This document shows, piece by piece, positions 10,392-21,200 of a stretch of DNA of 64,000 bases. The stretch comes from Aphelidium insulamus (lineage: Eukaryota; Aphelidiomycota; Aphelidea; Aphelidiaceae), in the NCBI GenBank assembly GCA_036784855.1, contig JAZDSV010000046.1, forward strand, positions 1 through 64,000, read 5' to 3'. The notes under the pieces are model-generated. The model did no database searches. It was not told where the DNA came from and worked only from the letters and a program-made list of their open reading frames with translations. Position 1 is the stretch's first letter. Every line of letters begins with the position of its first letter. The position numbers and the translations under genes are program-made.

Positions 10392-11950
10392 ATGCACAGT
10401 CGCTGCCAGTTAATCAGCAGCGGCACCTTCATACTAAATACACAAATGGCCAGCGAGAATGCCAACACTACGGCCACCGCAATGCCGCCGCTCTTGACGC
10501 CGAAACACATTGACTACATCCGGCAGCTGGGAGATGCAAGTGCACAGGATGATATACTGGTACTCACTCACTCACACGCGCTTACACGCCAACAGGAGTC
10601 TGTCCACGGCTCCAGCTTGGAGTACTGGCTGACGGAGCATCTGCGGCTGAGTGGCGTGTACTGGGCGCTCACCTGCGCCGACTTGCTCCAGGCACGTGAC
10701 GTGCTGCAGCAGGCCGACATTATTGCGTACGTCAAGTCGTGTCAGCGTCCTAATGGTCCGTGCATATAATAATATTTTATCATCAGTATCATTGACGGAT
10801 GTGTGTGAGTGTAGGAGGGTTCGCGGGACACAGCACCGCGGCCTATGACGCGCACTTGCTCTACACGCTGTCGGCCGTGCAAATACTGGTTATATATGAT
10901 GCGCTGGATGCCATTGATGTGGAAGCGGTGGTCAATTGTGCGTTATAAAATTACTCTTTCTGGCAACATCAACACCATATCATATTGTAGACGTGGCCAG
11001 CAGACAGACACGGCAGCACGGCACACCAGACTCGCCAGCCGGCTCATTCACGGGGGACGAGTGGGGCGAGGTCGACACGCGGTTCTCGTACTGCGCGCTG
11101 GCCTGCCTGTCGCTGCTGGGCAGGCTGGACGCGGTGGATGTGTCGCTGGCGGTGGATTTCATCGACTCGTGCCAGAATTTTGACGGCGGCTTTGGCAGCT
11201 GTCCCGGTGCCGAGAGTCACGCCGGTCAGAGTATGTGAAGTATATAGTATAGTGTATAGTGTATAGTATATAGTACAGAGTATAGTGTATAGTATAGTGT
11301 ATAGTATAGTGTATAGTATAGTGTATAGTATAGTGTATAGTATAGTGTATAGTATAGTGTATGCTCTTACTTGAGATAGTACACAGATTATTTAACGTAT
11401 ATAATTGAACAGTATTCTGCTGTGTGGGCGCGCTGGCCGTGGTGAAGCGGCTGGATGTTATTGACCGCGATCTGCTTGGCTGGTGGCTGGCCGAGAGACA
11501 GCTGCCGTGCGGGGGACTGAATGGCCGGCCAGAGAAGCTGGAGGATGTACGGCTATGTATAATTATAATCATCGTGTCTGTGTATTGATTTAAACAGGTG
11601 TGCTACTCGTGGTGGGTGCTGTCCTGTCTGTCCATTCTGGGCAGGCTGGAGTGGATTGACGGCGGCAAGTTGGAGCGCTTTATTCTCGAGTGTCAGGTGG
11701 GTTATTATTCTACGAAGTACACTTTCATACTTATACTAATATATATTTTTAGGACAGCGACGGCGGCGGAATAGCAGACAGACCAGGCGACATGGTGGAC
11801 ATATTCCACACGCTGTTTGGCGTGGCCGGCCTGTCCATGCTGAATCGAGAGCGGTACGGTCTCGGCGCCGTCGACCCCGTCTACTGCCTCCCAGTGGCTG
11901 TCACGCAACGCCTCGGCCTGCACACGCCCTCATTTTACCCGCAACCATAA
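10392..11950 (+). CDS. RABGGTB: Rab geranylgeranyltransferase beta subunit
   Basis: Six exons: 10392-10755, 10814-10937, 10991-11230, 11413-11546, 11598-11696, 11753-11950. The protein shows the prenyltransferase beta repeats: [60 protein letters not shown] and [19 protein letters not shown]. Zn ligands are the Asp and Cys of EDVCYSW and the His of FHTLFG. With the alpha subunit and REP it adds geranylgeranyl groups to the C-terminal Cys of Rab GTPases. The start could be ATG 10392 or the in-frame ATG 10446; the family usually begins close to the second. A 36-nt segment at about 10559-10594 (GT...CAG) may be a tiny in-frame intron, since it adds about 12 residues the family lacks. Confidence 0.92.
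11240..11360 (+). repeat. 12-bp minisatellite in RabGGTB intron 3
   Basis: An AGTATAGTGTAT-type 12-bp unit is repeated about nine times inside a 182-nt intron, more than three times the usual intron length here. The expansion accounts for the excess length. Confidence 0.8.
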
Positions 11951-11982
11951 ACAGCATAGCATCCATACAGACGCCCGTCTAT

Positions 11983-13308
11983 TCATCGCACATCAAGCAG
12001 CTGGCCGGGAATGGCGGCCAGAACAGTGGCGGCAAAGTGGCGACCCACCCGGCGCAGAAGTTGCGGCCACCTGCGGGCATTATGCTCCTGCCAGGCAACC
12101 AACTCTGCCTGCAGAGCCGTGTCGGTGGTGACACGCGCCAGTTCATCGGCGCCGCGCGCAAAGCTATCCACGGCCAAGTATCGCAAGTCCAGCCGGTCCA
12201 GGTAGCGCAGATGAAAGTGGCCCCGCCGGACCATGGGAATGGCGCCGGCCTGCAGCGCCTCACTGATACGGAACTGTTCCGGGCTCTGACCCGCCGGGCA
12301 CGGAATGATGGCCGCGCTGTGCATCAGCCGGGTGTAGAGCGCCGGCCGCAGATGGTCCGCGCTGCCCATCAGCTGGAAGTCGCCGTAGACGTGCATCTCG
12401 CCCAGCGCCTTGATGTCGGGGCGGCCGTCCAGCGAGGCGAGGAATTCCCCGCGCTCCGGCTTGCCCGCCACACCCGCCGACCAAAAGTAGAGCAGGGGGC
12501 GTTGGAGTAGCGGCACGTGGAGCACCGGCGCCGCCAGCAGCGCACTGGAGTAGCCCAGCGGGAACCACCACGACACCTGGCCGGGCTCGTGCGGTATGGC
12601 CGCCAGCTGCGCCATGGACATCCGGTCCACGCCACGCTCATCCGTCAGCTGCACCAGGGAGCCGGCACGCTCGCCGTGGCCGTTGTAGTTGCGGAACACG
12701 CGCGTAAAGTACGGCAAGTAGTCCAGCGATTTTGCCTCGACCTCGTCGCCTAGCTGCACGGCGGTGGCGTTCAGGCGAAAGTAGTCGGCGTACCGCGCCT
12801 CGTGCCACTGCTTGCGCCCGGGATCATTGCCACTGCTGCCACCACCGCCACCACCACCGCCCCCGTACTCCTCCACCATGAGGAGTATGGTGTGCGGGTA
12901 GGCCGGCGTGAATGTGCCGTCCGCGGCCGTCTGCGCCTCAAAGTCCGGCACCAGGTCCGCCAGGTCCCGCACCAGCACCGTGCAGCCACGCGGCTCCAGC
13001 TCGCGCCACACCACCTCGGCCAGCCACTTGAACTCGTACTCGTAGCAGCCGTAGAACGGGATGACGCAGCCGCCCGCCACGCCCTCCGGCCCCGTGGCGT
13101 TGGCCATCCAGAGGCGCTGCAGCGGGGTGGCTTGCACGCGTCTCGCGCCCACACCGAGCAGCAGGCGACGCGCACTGGCCAGATAGCCGTCGTCCACGTA
13201 GCGGCCATTCACACGCACCAGCAGCAGCAGCAGCGTGGACACCGTGGTCAGCGTGGCGACACCAAGCAACAGCGCCCAACACCGCCGGCCACTCATCACC
13301 GATCGCAT
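11983..13308 (-). CDS. Exostosin-like (GT47-type) type II glycosyltransferase
   Basis: One exon, 441 residues from ATG 13308. An upstream in-frame ATG at 13428 would add a TA-repeat-coded Tyr/Ile tract and is unlikely. A short basic tail (MRSVMSGRR) is followed by a signal anchor (CWALLLGVATLTTVSTLLLLL), as in Golgi glycosyltransferases. The C-terminal part has the exostosin pattern IIPCPAGQSPEQFRISEALQ followed by GAIPMV, the segment that binds the nucleotide sugar in GT47 enzymes; the middle has HTILLMVEEYG and FWSAGVAGK. A run of nine Gly near residue 170 marks a loop. Acceptor and donor cannot be predicted. The stop lies 32 bp from the convergent RabGGTB stop. Confidence 0.7.
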   Translation of the reverse strand: MRSVMSGRRCWALLLGVATLTTVSTLLLLLVRVNGRYVDDGYLASARRLLLGVGARRVQATPLQRLWMANATGPEGVAGGCVIPFYGCYEYEFKWLAEVVWRELEPRGCTVLVRDLADLVPDFEAQTAADGTFTPAYPHTILLMVEEYGGGGGGGGGSSGNDPGRKQWHEARYADYFRLNATAVQLGDEVEAKSLDYLPYFTRVFRNYNGHGERAGSLVQLTDERGVDRMSMAQLAAIPHEPGQVSWWFPLGYSSALLAAPVLHVPLLQRPLLYFWSAGVAGKPERGEFLASLDGRPDIKALGEMHVYGDFQLMGSADHLRPALYTRLMHSAAIIPCPAGQSPEQFRISEALQAGAIPMVRRGHFHLRYLDRLDLRYLAVDSFARGADELARVTTDTALQAELVAWQEHNARRWPQLLRRVGRHFAATVLAAIPGQLLDVR

Positions 13309-13344
13309 GGATAATTGGACTGTATGGATGTATGGATATATATC

Positions 13345-13375
<31 letters not shown>

Positions 13376-13826
13376 ATTGTGCAGCAGTGTGTGTATTTAA
13401 CAGTAAGGTATGTATGTAAGGTGTCCATACCTGTTTGTACAGTTGTTGTTTGTGTATGTATGTAGCGAAGAAGTTGGTGTGGGACGCGGCGCCGGTGTTA
13501 TGTACACACAGCCTAACACTCCTTTTCGTACAGAAGGGCGTCAATGTTATATGTGTCAATAATATGTATTTACTCTCAAGATGGCCACGTATTCGTACGC
13601 CATACATTTGTACGTGATCTGTAAGCACATATTCAGCCTCGGTTATCATTGCGATGATATTAACATTGTGGGCGGCACAACTTAAGCACTTCAAAATGGG
13701 ACGTAAGTTAAATTCAAAAGTCCCCGTGTCCCCGTCCATTGCTTATGCATACTGTGAGAGATAAAACATAAAGAGTTGTTATGCAAGATGCTTTAATGTA
13801 ATGCAATGTAATGTAGTAATATGTAA
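13309..13826. other. Intergenic with (TA)n tract
   Basis: A (TA)n microsatellite lies at about 13338-13372. The remainder has short open frames on both strands without recognisable domains. No gene is called. Confidence 0.5.
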
Positions 13827-14171
13827 TCAGCTTAGGATGGACTTGCCAACGTGCTGGTTCTCGTCGTAGACACAGGACCAGATGTCGTTGACCGGCTGTG
13901 ATTTTCGGTGATCGTTCTTCTCGCTGGTGGACACTCCGCCCAGCGCCCACTCGCAGTACTTTTCACCCTGGCACTGCTGCTTGTCCGTGATGGCGGCGCA
14001 GTGGTGGTGGCCGTAGTACTTCTTGGCCTGCCATCCGGGAATCAGACCGGCGGCGGGAATCAGTGCGCCGACAATTGCACCAGCTGCAAGTGCCTCGCCG
14101 TCAACGGGAACAGTACGTATGGTTGCCGGAAGTGCCGACAGGACCGTCATAGCAAGCGCGATAAACTTCAT
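13827..14171 (-). CDS. Small secreted Cys-containing protein, unknown
   Basis: A 114-residue frame. The start MKFIALAMTVLSALPATIRT is a typical signal peptide. The mature part has a Gly/Ala-rich hydrophobic stretch (AGAIVGALIPAAGLIPG) and four Cys in HHHCAAITDKQQC, KYCEW and WSCVYDENQ. No family is recognised. A TATA box on the minus strand is about 100 nt upstream of the ATG, which supports a real gene. Confidence 0.6.
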   Translation of the reverse strand: MKFIALAMTVLSALPATIRTVPVDGEALAAGAIVGALIPAAGLIPGWQAKKYYGHHHCAAITDKQQCQGEKYCEWALGGVSTSEKNDHRKSQPVNDIWSCVYDENQHVGKSILS

Positions 14172-14266
14172 ATCAGTTGGAGATTAGTGTGCGGTTGACC
14201 GTAGAGTAGTGAAGAGTGACAGTTGTTTGATGTTGTCGATGTGCTCCACGAGTGCCTCCATGACTG

Positions 14267-14274
14267 CTTTTATA
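14267..14274 (-). promoter_or_regulatory. TATA box (TATAAAAG) of the small secreted protein gene
   Basis: On the minus strand the sequence reads GGCTATAAAAGCAG, about 95 nt before the start at 14171. This is a canonical TATA element at a plausible distance given a 5' UTR of about 65 nt. Confidence 0.6.
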
Positions 14275-14279
14275 GCCCA

Positions 14280-15102
14280 CATCCGACCGACCGACCCACT
14301 GATGGTCCGTTCGTCCGCTCGCTCGTCCGTCCAGTGCGTGTCCGTCCGTATGGCCTGTTGAGGAAAACGGCAATCGATGCGGCCGATCGTCTCTGCAAAC
14401 AAACAGCGCGGCGGGGAACAGATTGTTGAACACTGACTGTACCTATGATCGACATGATGGCCGCATACTCCCTCATCTGAGTGCTCCTCCCAGGCGTCCA
14501 ATGCGTCGGTTGTAGTGAGAGGATTGAAGAAGCCGACTTTGTGGCTCTGGACTCGTGAGCAGCATTTCTGCGCTCATCATTCTTTCCATAACGGCGCCCT
14601 TGTAGTCACTCATTATTTCATGTGTACAGAATTCGAAGCATATTTGAGCTTCTTTCTGGAAGATGATTCCTCGCTGGCGTCTGAATCTTCACGGGTCGAG
14701 TCCATCTCAATCGTTTTCCGTTTTCTTGCAGCCCACTCTTTCGGAGCACATAATTCCCACCCTTCAGGTTCAGGTTCAGCTACATTAGGTTAATGCACCA
14801 GCTAGAACACTTTCTTTTTGTGACACAAACGCTGCAATTCCAGCAACTTTTTCTATAGAAAAATGTAGGTCGGGTCGAGTCGGGTTAGGAGCCTATCTTT
14901 AACCCGACCCGCTTTAACTCGACCCAGCCCAACCCATCACCTTGCGGGTTGAAAACTGACCCGCGCCGAGCCCTTATGCTAACGACCACTAAATGCACTC
15001 CAAGTACATTTAACACTGCAATTAAAGAATAAATCAATCAACCAGCCGAACAGTCGCCCAACTTTACACAACCCTGATCGGCACACACACACACACAATT
15101 AA
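14280..15102. other. Intergenic, possible transposon remnants
   Basis: No gene is supported. At 14867-14945 lies a GC-rich block of GGGTCG/CGACCC motifs forming an interrupted inverted repeat. A short open frame at 14515-14793 has no recognisable domain. A (CA)n tract lies about 15080-15096, just before the next start. Confidence 0.45.
14867..14945. repeat. Interrupted inverted repeat of CGGGT/ACCCG motifs
   Basis: The left arm GTCGGGTCGAGTCGGGTTAG can pair with AACCCGACCC and ACTCGACCC to its right, across a short AT-rich loop. It looks like a small hairpin-forming element or the end of a miniature transposon. Confidence 0.55.
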
Positions 15103-18006
15103 ATGTCGGCGCAGTTTTCAGGCGGCGGCGGCGGCGGCGGCGTCCTGGCACAGCAGCTCACGCCCCAGCAGCAGTATCAAATGCTACAGCATCAGCAACA
15201 GCTACAGCAACAGCGGCACATGATGTACCGGCAACAGATGCAGACACCGCAGTATGCACAGCGAATGGCACAGCAGCAGCATCAGCAATACCAACAGCAG
15301 CGCGGGTCCATACCAATGCCGTATGGACTGCCCGGCCAGCAGCAACAACGGCAGCAACAGCAACAGCAGCAGCAACTAAACTACACTGGCCACATGGAGG
15401 GTCAGTGCCTGCATCCGTACTGTGCACACCTTTGCTAAACGCCCAACTATATAGACTGGTACCTGGACGGCGGGTACCGCAACCGCATCCTGCTGGCCCT
15501 GGAGTCCAAGCTGCCCAACGAGGTCGACTGGGCATTCAACAAACTAATTCGGCTATCGTTCCGCTGTCCCGACAATTTCTCCCTGGGCATCATACCCGGC
15601 GTGGTGGACGCCATCATGGAACACGCGGCGCCGTTCATGTCGCGCGTGGAGGTTGCGCGCACAAGTGAAATGTCGCATGAAACGGAAACGGGAACTGCTG
15701 TGCGCTACGACTTGTTCCAGCCGCCTAGCAACATCGTCTCGTCTGCGTCGACATGCTTGTTGGACGCGGCCACCACGGAGCGCACACTGCAGATATTCCA
15801 CATATTCCGCAACTTTTCCTTCATCGAGCCCAATATCGCGCTGCTGCTGCATCGTGACTGCGCCGTGCTACGTCTGCTGGTCCTCGGACTGGTGTCTGGT
15901 CGGCTGTCTGGCGATGGGGGATCCAGTGTCCGTGTGACGCCCGAGATCCGTCGCTACTCTTTGGACATTGTGGAGAATCTGGCGGCGCACATTCGTCTCG
16001 GTGGCAGTGCTGTTACTCATAGTGGCGATAATAGCAATAAGAATAACAATAATCAAGATCTGTACGATGAATTGGTGCGGCTGGTGCACTCGGACGACCG
16101 GGCGCTGATTGTGGGGGCGCTGCGCACTCTGACGCGTTTAGTCATGGTGGAGGCGAATGAGGCGGCGTTTGTGCAGGTGGACGGTGCCATGATGCAGCGG
16201 CTGATGCAGCTGATCTTCGTGTGGGACGAAGAGCTGGTGGCCGCCATCATGGACTTTCTGTACCAGTACTCGTCGCTGTACGACAATGTCTCCGTGCAGC
16301 TGGCCCAGTCTGTGCGCGCCAATATTGTCAAAGTGCTGCTGAAGTTTCTGGCGTGGAAGAGTCATCGGCGGCCAGTGGCTGCGGCTGCTCAGGCACCGCC
16401 ACTTCCACTGCAACAGCAAGCCCAGCTGCTGCAACAACGTATGCAGCAACAGCAGCAACTACAACAGCGACAGCCTTCACAGTACCCGCCGTACCTGTCA
16501 CAGCAACAGCAGCAACAACAATATATGCAGCAACGGATGCAGCAGCAAGCACAGATGCAGATGTTACAACAGCAACAACAGCCACGGCGTGTTGTCGATG
16601 CGCACAGCGCCGATGATGTCAACGTTTGCGTTGCCTGGTAAGATATTGAAAAAATATTATATAAATTCATGTTCTAATTTTATGGCAGGCTGCGAGAAAC
16701 GTTTGAAAAGAGCAGCGACACGGTTATGCAGCAGGTGCAGGTGTACACGCGCTACCACAAGTACCTGGCCGAGTATGGCCGGCAGCCGCTCTCACTGCCC
16801 ACATTCGTGCAGCTGATCAGCCGCGTGTTTCGCGGTGTCACCACCATGACCGTGCAGGCGGCCGAGGCTGCACACCGGCCGCTCATCCGCGGCATCCGTG
16901 TCAAAGACCAGTATCAGGTGGGGTCTATGGCGGTGCCGCCACCGCCACCGCCAGCATCTTTAACGGCTTCGTTGGCGGGGTCTTCATCTGGCACCACCGC
17001 CGATCAGAATGCTGCGGCCGATGGCGACGATGAAAACGGTGACAACGACATTAACAATGACAATAATGATAGCGGAAGCCAAGAAGATGGCGACAATGAC
17101 GATGCCGAGTCGGCGTCCGACAATGCGGTAGATGTGGATGGCGACGACGACGATAATGACAATTCCCAAGATGACAAGGCCGACGGCGAGGATAATGACG
17201 GCAATGAGGCTGCGAAAGACACTGAAAGCACCAAGGAACAGACTACGGATGGAATGGATGTGGATGCCGACGCCTCATCATCAGTGCCGGCAGTGGATAG
17301 CATTGAGCCAGCTGGGAAAAATGAAGACAAGAGGGACGATTCCGCGACACCGATTCAGACTGAGCCAGAGCCAGAGCTACCAGCAGTGTTGACACAGCAG
17401 TGTGGTTGGCAGGAGTGCGAGCATGAGTTCCCTGCCGATCGCAGCACTGACGACATACTGGCACATGTCAAGGAAGGGCACATTGCAGCACAAGCTGGCG
17501 GCGTGTGCCGGTGGAAGACTTGTCAACGATTCAGCGAGCAGGCACCCGCCCGGTCTGCTGCCGCACTATTGGCGCACTTTTGCACACACGCACCGTACCT
17601 GCCACCCGTGCCAACAAACAGTGGTAATGGTATTTCACCAGAACGGCAACAAGAACCAGCAGCCCAGCAGCAAGCATCAAGGCCTGTCACACAGCAGCAA
17701 CAACAACCACCACCACCGCAACAACATTATCAGCAGCCAAGCAGTCAACAGTTTGCAGTGCCCGCCCCCGTGCCCATGACCTACCACGACACCAGCAGCA
17801 TACCACTGACAGCGGCGCTGATTCTGCGCAACCTTGCCCGCGCCAAAGACAACGTGTCACTGTTTGCACCGTACGAGAGCGAGATTGCCAGTCTGGCCGC
17901 GTCGGCCAATCACCATGAATCCGTGCTGAAGGCGGCCGCGTCCATTCTGTGCGAGGTGGCCAAGGCGGATGCCCAGGAGCGGCCGCGTGCATTTCGCTTT
18001 GCCTGA
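15103..18006 (+). CDS. ARID2/Rsc9-like SWI/SNF chromatin-remodelling subunit
   Basis: Exons 15103-15400, 15455-16637 and 16689-18006, about 930 residues. Order: Gln-rich N-terminus with a Gly run; an armadillo-like region beginning DWYLDGGYRNRILLALESKL and NEVDWAFNKLIRLSF, which matches the start of the ARID2/Rsc9 helical repeat; a second Gln-rich tract (residues about 360-440); an RFX-type winged-helix segment (LRETFEKSSD, VYTRYHKYLAEYG, LPTFVQLISRVF, IRGIRVKDQY); a long Asp/Asn-rich acidic linker; two C2H2-like fingers (CGWQECEHEF...HVKEGH and CRWKTCQRF...HFCTH); and a C-terminal Arm-like end. No ARID domain is seen at the N-terminus, as in Rsc9 homologues that lack it. The likely job is a PBAF/RSC-type remodelling complex. 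Intron 2 splits the Trp codon that opens the RFX segment. Confidence 0.75.
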
Positions 18007-18229
18007 GTGCTGTCAACAAACAGTATAATAGTGTAACTGTGTTGCGTAACGGATGCAAAACATTGAATTACTTGTTTTCATATCTGCTGGCCCAATGTCG
18101 GGTGCCTTGGGTGTTCTGTGCTGACAGCCACGCGACTGACACCGTAGTTGACTAATACATATGTAAATATGAAGCATTGAGCAGCCGCAGTTCACAAAAG
18201 CCAAATGAATATCAATTATATATAGCATT
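18007..18229. other. Short gap between convergent genes
   Basis: The SWI/SNF subunit stop and the kinesin stop face each other here. No further gene is visible. Confidence 0.5.
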
Positions 18230-21200
18230 TCATTTTGAGGCTCTCCGCGCTGCGACCACGCTAACTTCAAGCGGGTCAATGTGCGCCAGCCACTCGTGCA
18301 TAGCGGCTGCCGACTCTGCCTGGAACAGATAGCCGTGATACCGGGTGTACAGGCAAAACACATGACGCCGGCCCAGCGTGGCCTCCAGCTCCGGCAGGTT
18401 CCACTGCGTCTGACTGTCGCGCAGCGCGATCACGGCGCGCTCATGGCACTCGGTGGCGTCGTCGTAGATGTAGAGCACGGGACGCCGCAGCACAAACCAG
18501 CGCCTCACCCACCGGTCGCTCAGTCCCGGCATTTCCGGGTACTGCAGGTAGCCGCGATACGCCACGTGCAGTCTATGCAGTTTGAATTAGATAAAATAAG
18601 GAAGTGCGTAAATGATCTGTAAGCTGACTTACGGTCGAGGTATGGAGCGGACAGCAAAGTGCCGCTGCAGCTTGACGGTGCTGGTGGCGGGGAGTTGAGT
18701 TACCGTATCCAGCGAAACCTCTGGTAGGAGTGACTGCCACGCACTGACACACTGCTGCAGGAGATCAGCGTGGTCCGCGTCACTGGCAGCCAAGGTGTCA
18801 AGCCCGGTTGATGAAAGTAGCTGACGCGTCTTGTACGTGGCCAGCAAAAACTCTTGACGCCTTCTGGAGCGCAGCCAGTCTGTCAGCACTGCCCGACCAT
18901 CACGCTCCCAAACCGGGGGAATCGGTGTGTTGCCATCAGCCACGGGCCACACCGATGCAGCATCCATGGACAACGACGACGAGGCGGATACAAAGGATGA
19001 GGTCCTGGACAGCAGCACCGACGACCCGTCTCCCTCGGCAGCGTAACGAGCATCGCTATCTTCGCCGTCACAGACAACTCCGTCTGTGGCGGCACAGTCC
19101 ATGGAAGTGACTTCAAACAGCGCCGAAGCCTTGCCGATGCGCTTGAATGTGCGCCGACGCGACCTCAGCGGGGCAAGAATGTCGGTGGCTCCTGCGCGCA
19201 CCATTTGACGGTCGTCGCGGCGGTGCACTTGCAAGTGAATATCGGCGTGGAAGGCCAGCACGGCGCTTTCTGCAGCGCTGTTGTTGATGTCGCCGATTGC
19301 CGCATCGTAAGAACCAGCAGCACCGCTAGCCGTGGTGGCCACGTCGACGTACCACGACAAGCGGGCAACCACACGCCCGGCACTAGAACCTGGCGGGTTT
19401 GTCACACGGTTGAGCAGGGCCGACTCGTGCAGCGAACTGTCCCACGCAGCCTCGGCCCAGAGCAGGGATTTGCCGTCCCGCGTGTGCGCCGAATGCTGCT
19501 GAGACGGCAGCAGGCGCAGTGTCAGGTCGTAGCAGTCCTCCTCGACCTCTTCCACGGCTGCTGCGTCATCCGGGTGGTGATGACTGCGGTGCTTGTGGTG
19601 GCTGTGATGCGCGGGGCGACTCAGGCGGCGGATATTGGATATGCGCATCTGAGAGATGCGGTTCCACGGCAGCGCCGAGCCACTGTCATGCACCAGCGAC
19701 AGGCAAATACGGCGCTGCACGCCTTGGCGCAGGAGGAATGCGCCGGGATCCGCGTGCGGCGAGAAACGAGAGTCTGTCTGCACCGGGACCGGCGTGTAAT
19801 CACCGGTCTCGGCCATTTCGCACACCTCGATCCAGGCATTCACGCTGTGCCGGTGTGTGCCCGCTGCTGGCGTCATTGGCCGGGGTATCGGTGTTGCTGG
19901 TGGTGTGCTTGTTGATACTGCTGGTAATGAAGACGTAATCGGAGCTGTTGGCCCCGCTGTTGGCGGCCCTTGCCACCGACCAAATAGGAGAACGCGGAGT
20001 GGCGACGGCTGATTGCTGGCGCACACAACTTGCTGGTGGTTGAGTTCCACGGTTAATTCACCGCTACCAGCAGATATGGGCACAGGGTCGGAGCTGTAGG
20101 CGCGGTGTATCAGCGTCTGGCTGTCAGTGTCCACGGATGTGCAATGGAACTGGCAGTGCACGTCAGAGTAGGCGGCCAGTGCGGCCGGTTTGCCACTGAC
20201 CCGCAGCCTGTGCACACACAGCTCCACCAGCCCGGAACCGATGCAAGTCACAGACACAGTCAGCCATCCGAGAAGCGTGGGCGTGGCACTTCCCGGACAG
20301 CACAGCACCGCCGGAACATCCATCTCAACGCCGCCGCTCGACAACAAATCCACATCGGCGTACGCAATTCGATCAAACCGTCGCTGCTGCTGGTCGACAC
20401 CGGCAAGCTGCAATGTTGATGGCAAACTGCCATCATCCGACAGCCGACTTCGCATCTCGGCCAAATGCCGGTCCAGGCGCGCCACAGACCACAGCCTGGT
20501 GTTTGATTCTGCCATGGGGCGGCCGTGACGCCGCCTTCTGTCCAACACAGCCACAGCCACAAATGGTATCTCCTTCCTGTCATCGCCACCTGAGCACTGG
20601 TACCACAGATCCTGGTCGCCGTGAAAGCCAGAACAGACGGCGTCCAGTGATTGCGATGCTGACAGGCCATCTGCGGGAAGCATGGCGATTCGCGGTGCGT
20701 CCCAGAACGATGTGGCGTTGGCGGTGTAGACGGCCGCATGATGACCGGCCACGACAGTCAGTGCAAACTCGACTGGCTGACGCAGCTGACGCGCCAACAG
20801 CGACGCCTCCCTGACCATCAGCCGGCACTGCGACAGTCGGGCAAGCAGCTGGGCTGTTTGCCGCCACTCGCGGAATGTCTTGCCAACCATAGGCGGGATT
20901 ATAATATTAGTGTTCCCGTCTTGGCTATGTGTCTTGGGGCCGCCGTTGTCCGTCATGGCAGCCATGGCGGCTTCTTCCTCCTCGTTCTGCAGTGTTGAAT
21001 AGGTGGATATGGATTCCGTTGCTCTTTGCTGCGGTGGCAGCTGCTGAAGTCTCTCTTGCGCCGGATTGACAAAGCGGAATGCATAAACATTTGCACCGGT
21101 GTCACACCGGAACTGAATTACGCTCCGGGAATACACCAACAGCGCCGGATCAGTGTGCAGCAGCGGCACTCCGTCCACCAACACTTCGGCATCGGCGCAG

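Noticed and set aside
13309-13428. Upstream in-frame start of the exostosin-like gene
   Set aside because: It would translate a (TA)n tract as an Ile/Tyr run ahead of the signal anchor; the ATG at 13308 gives a normal type II N-terminus.
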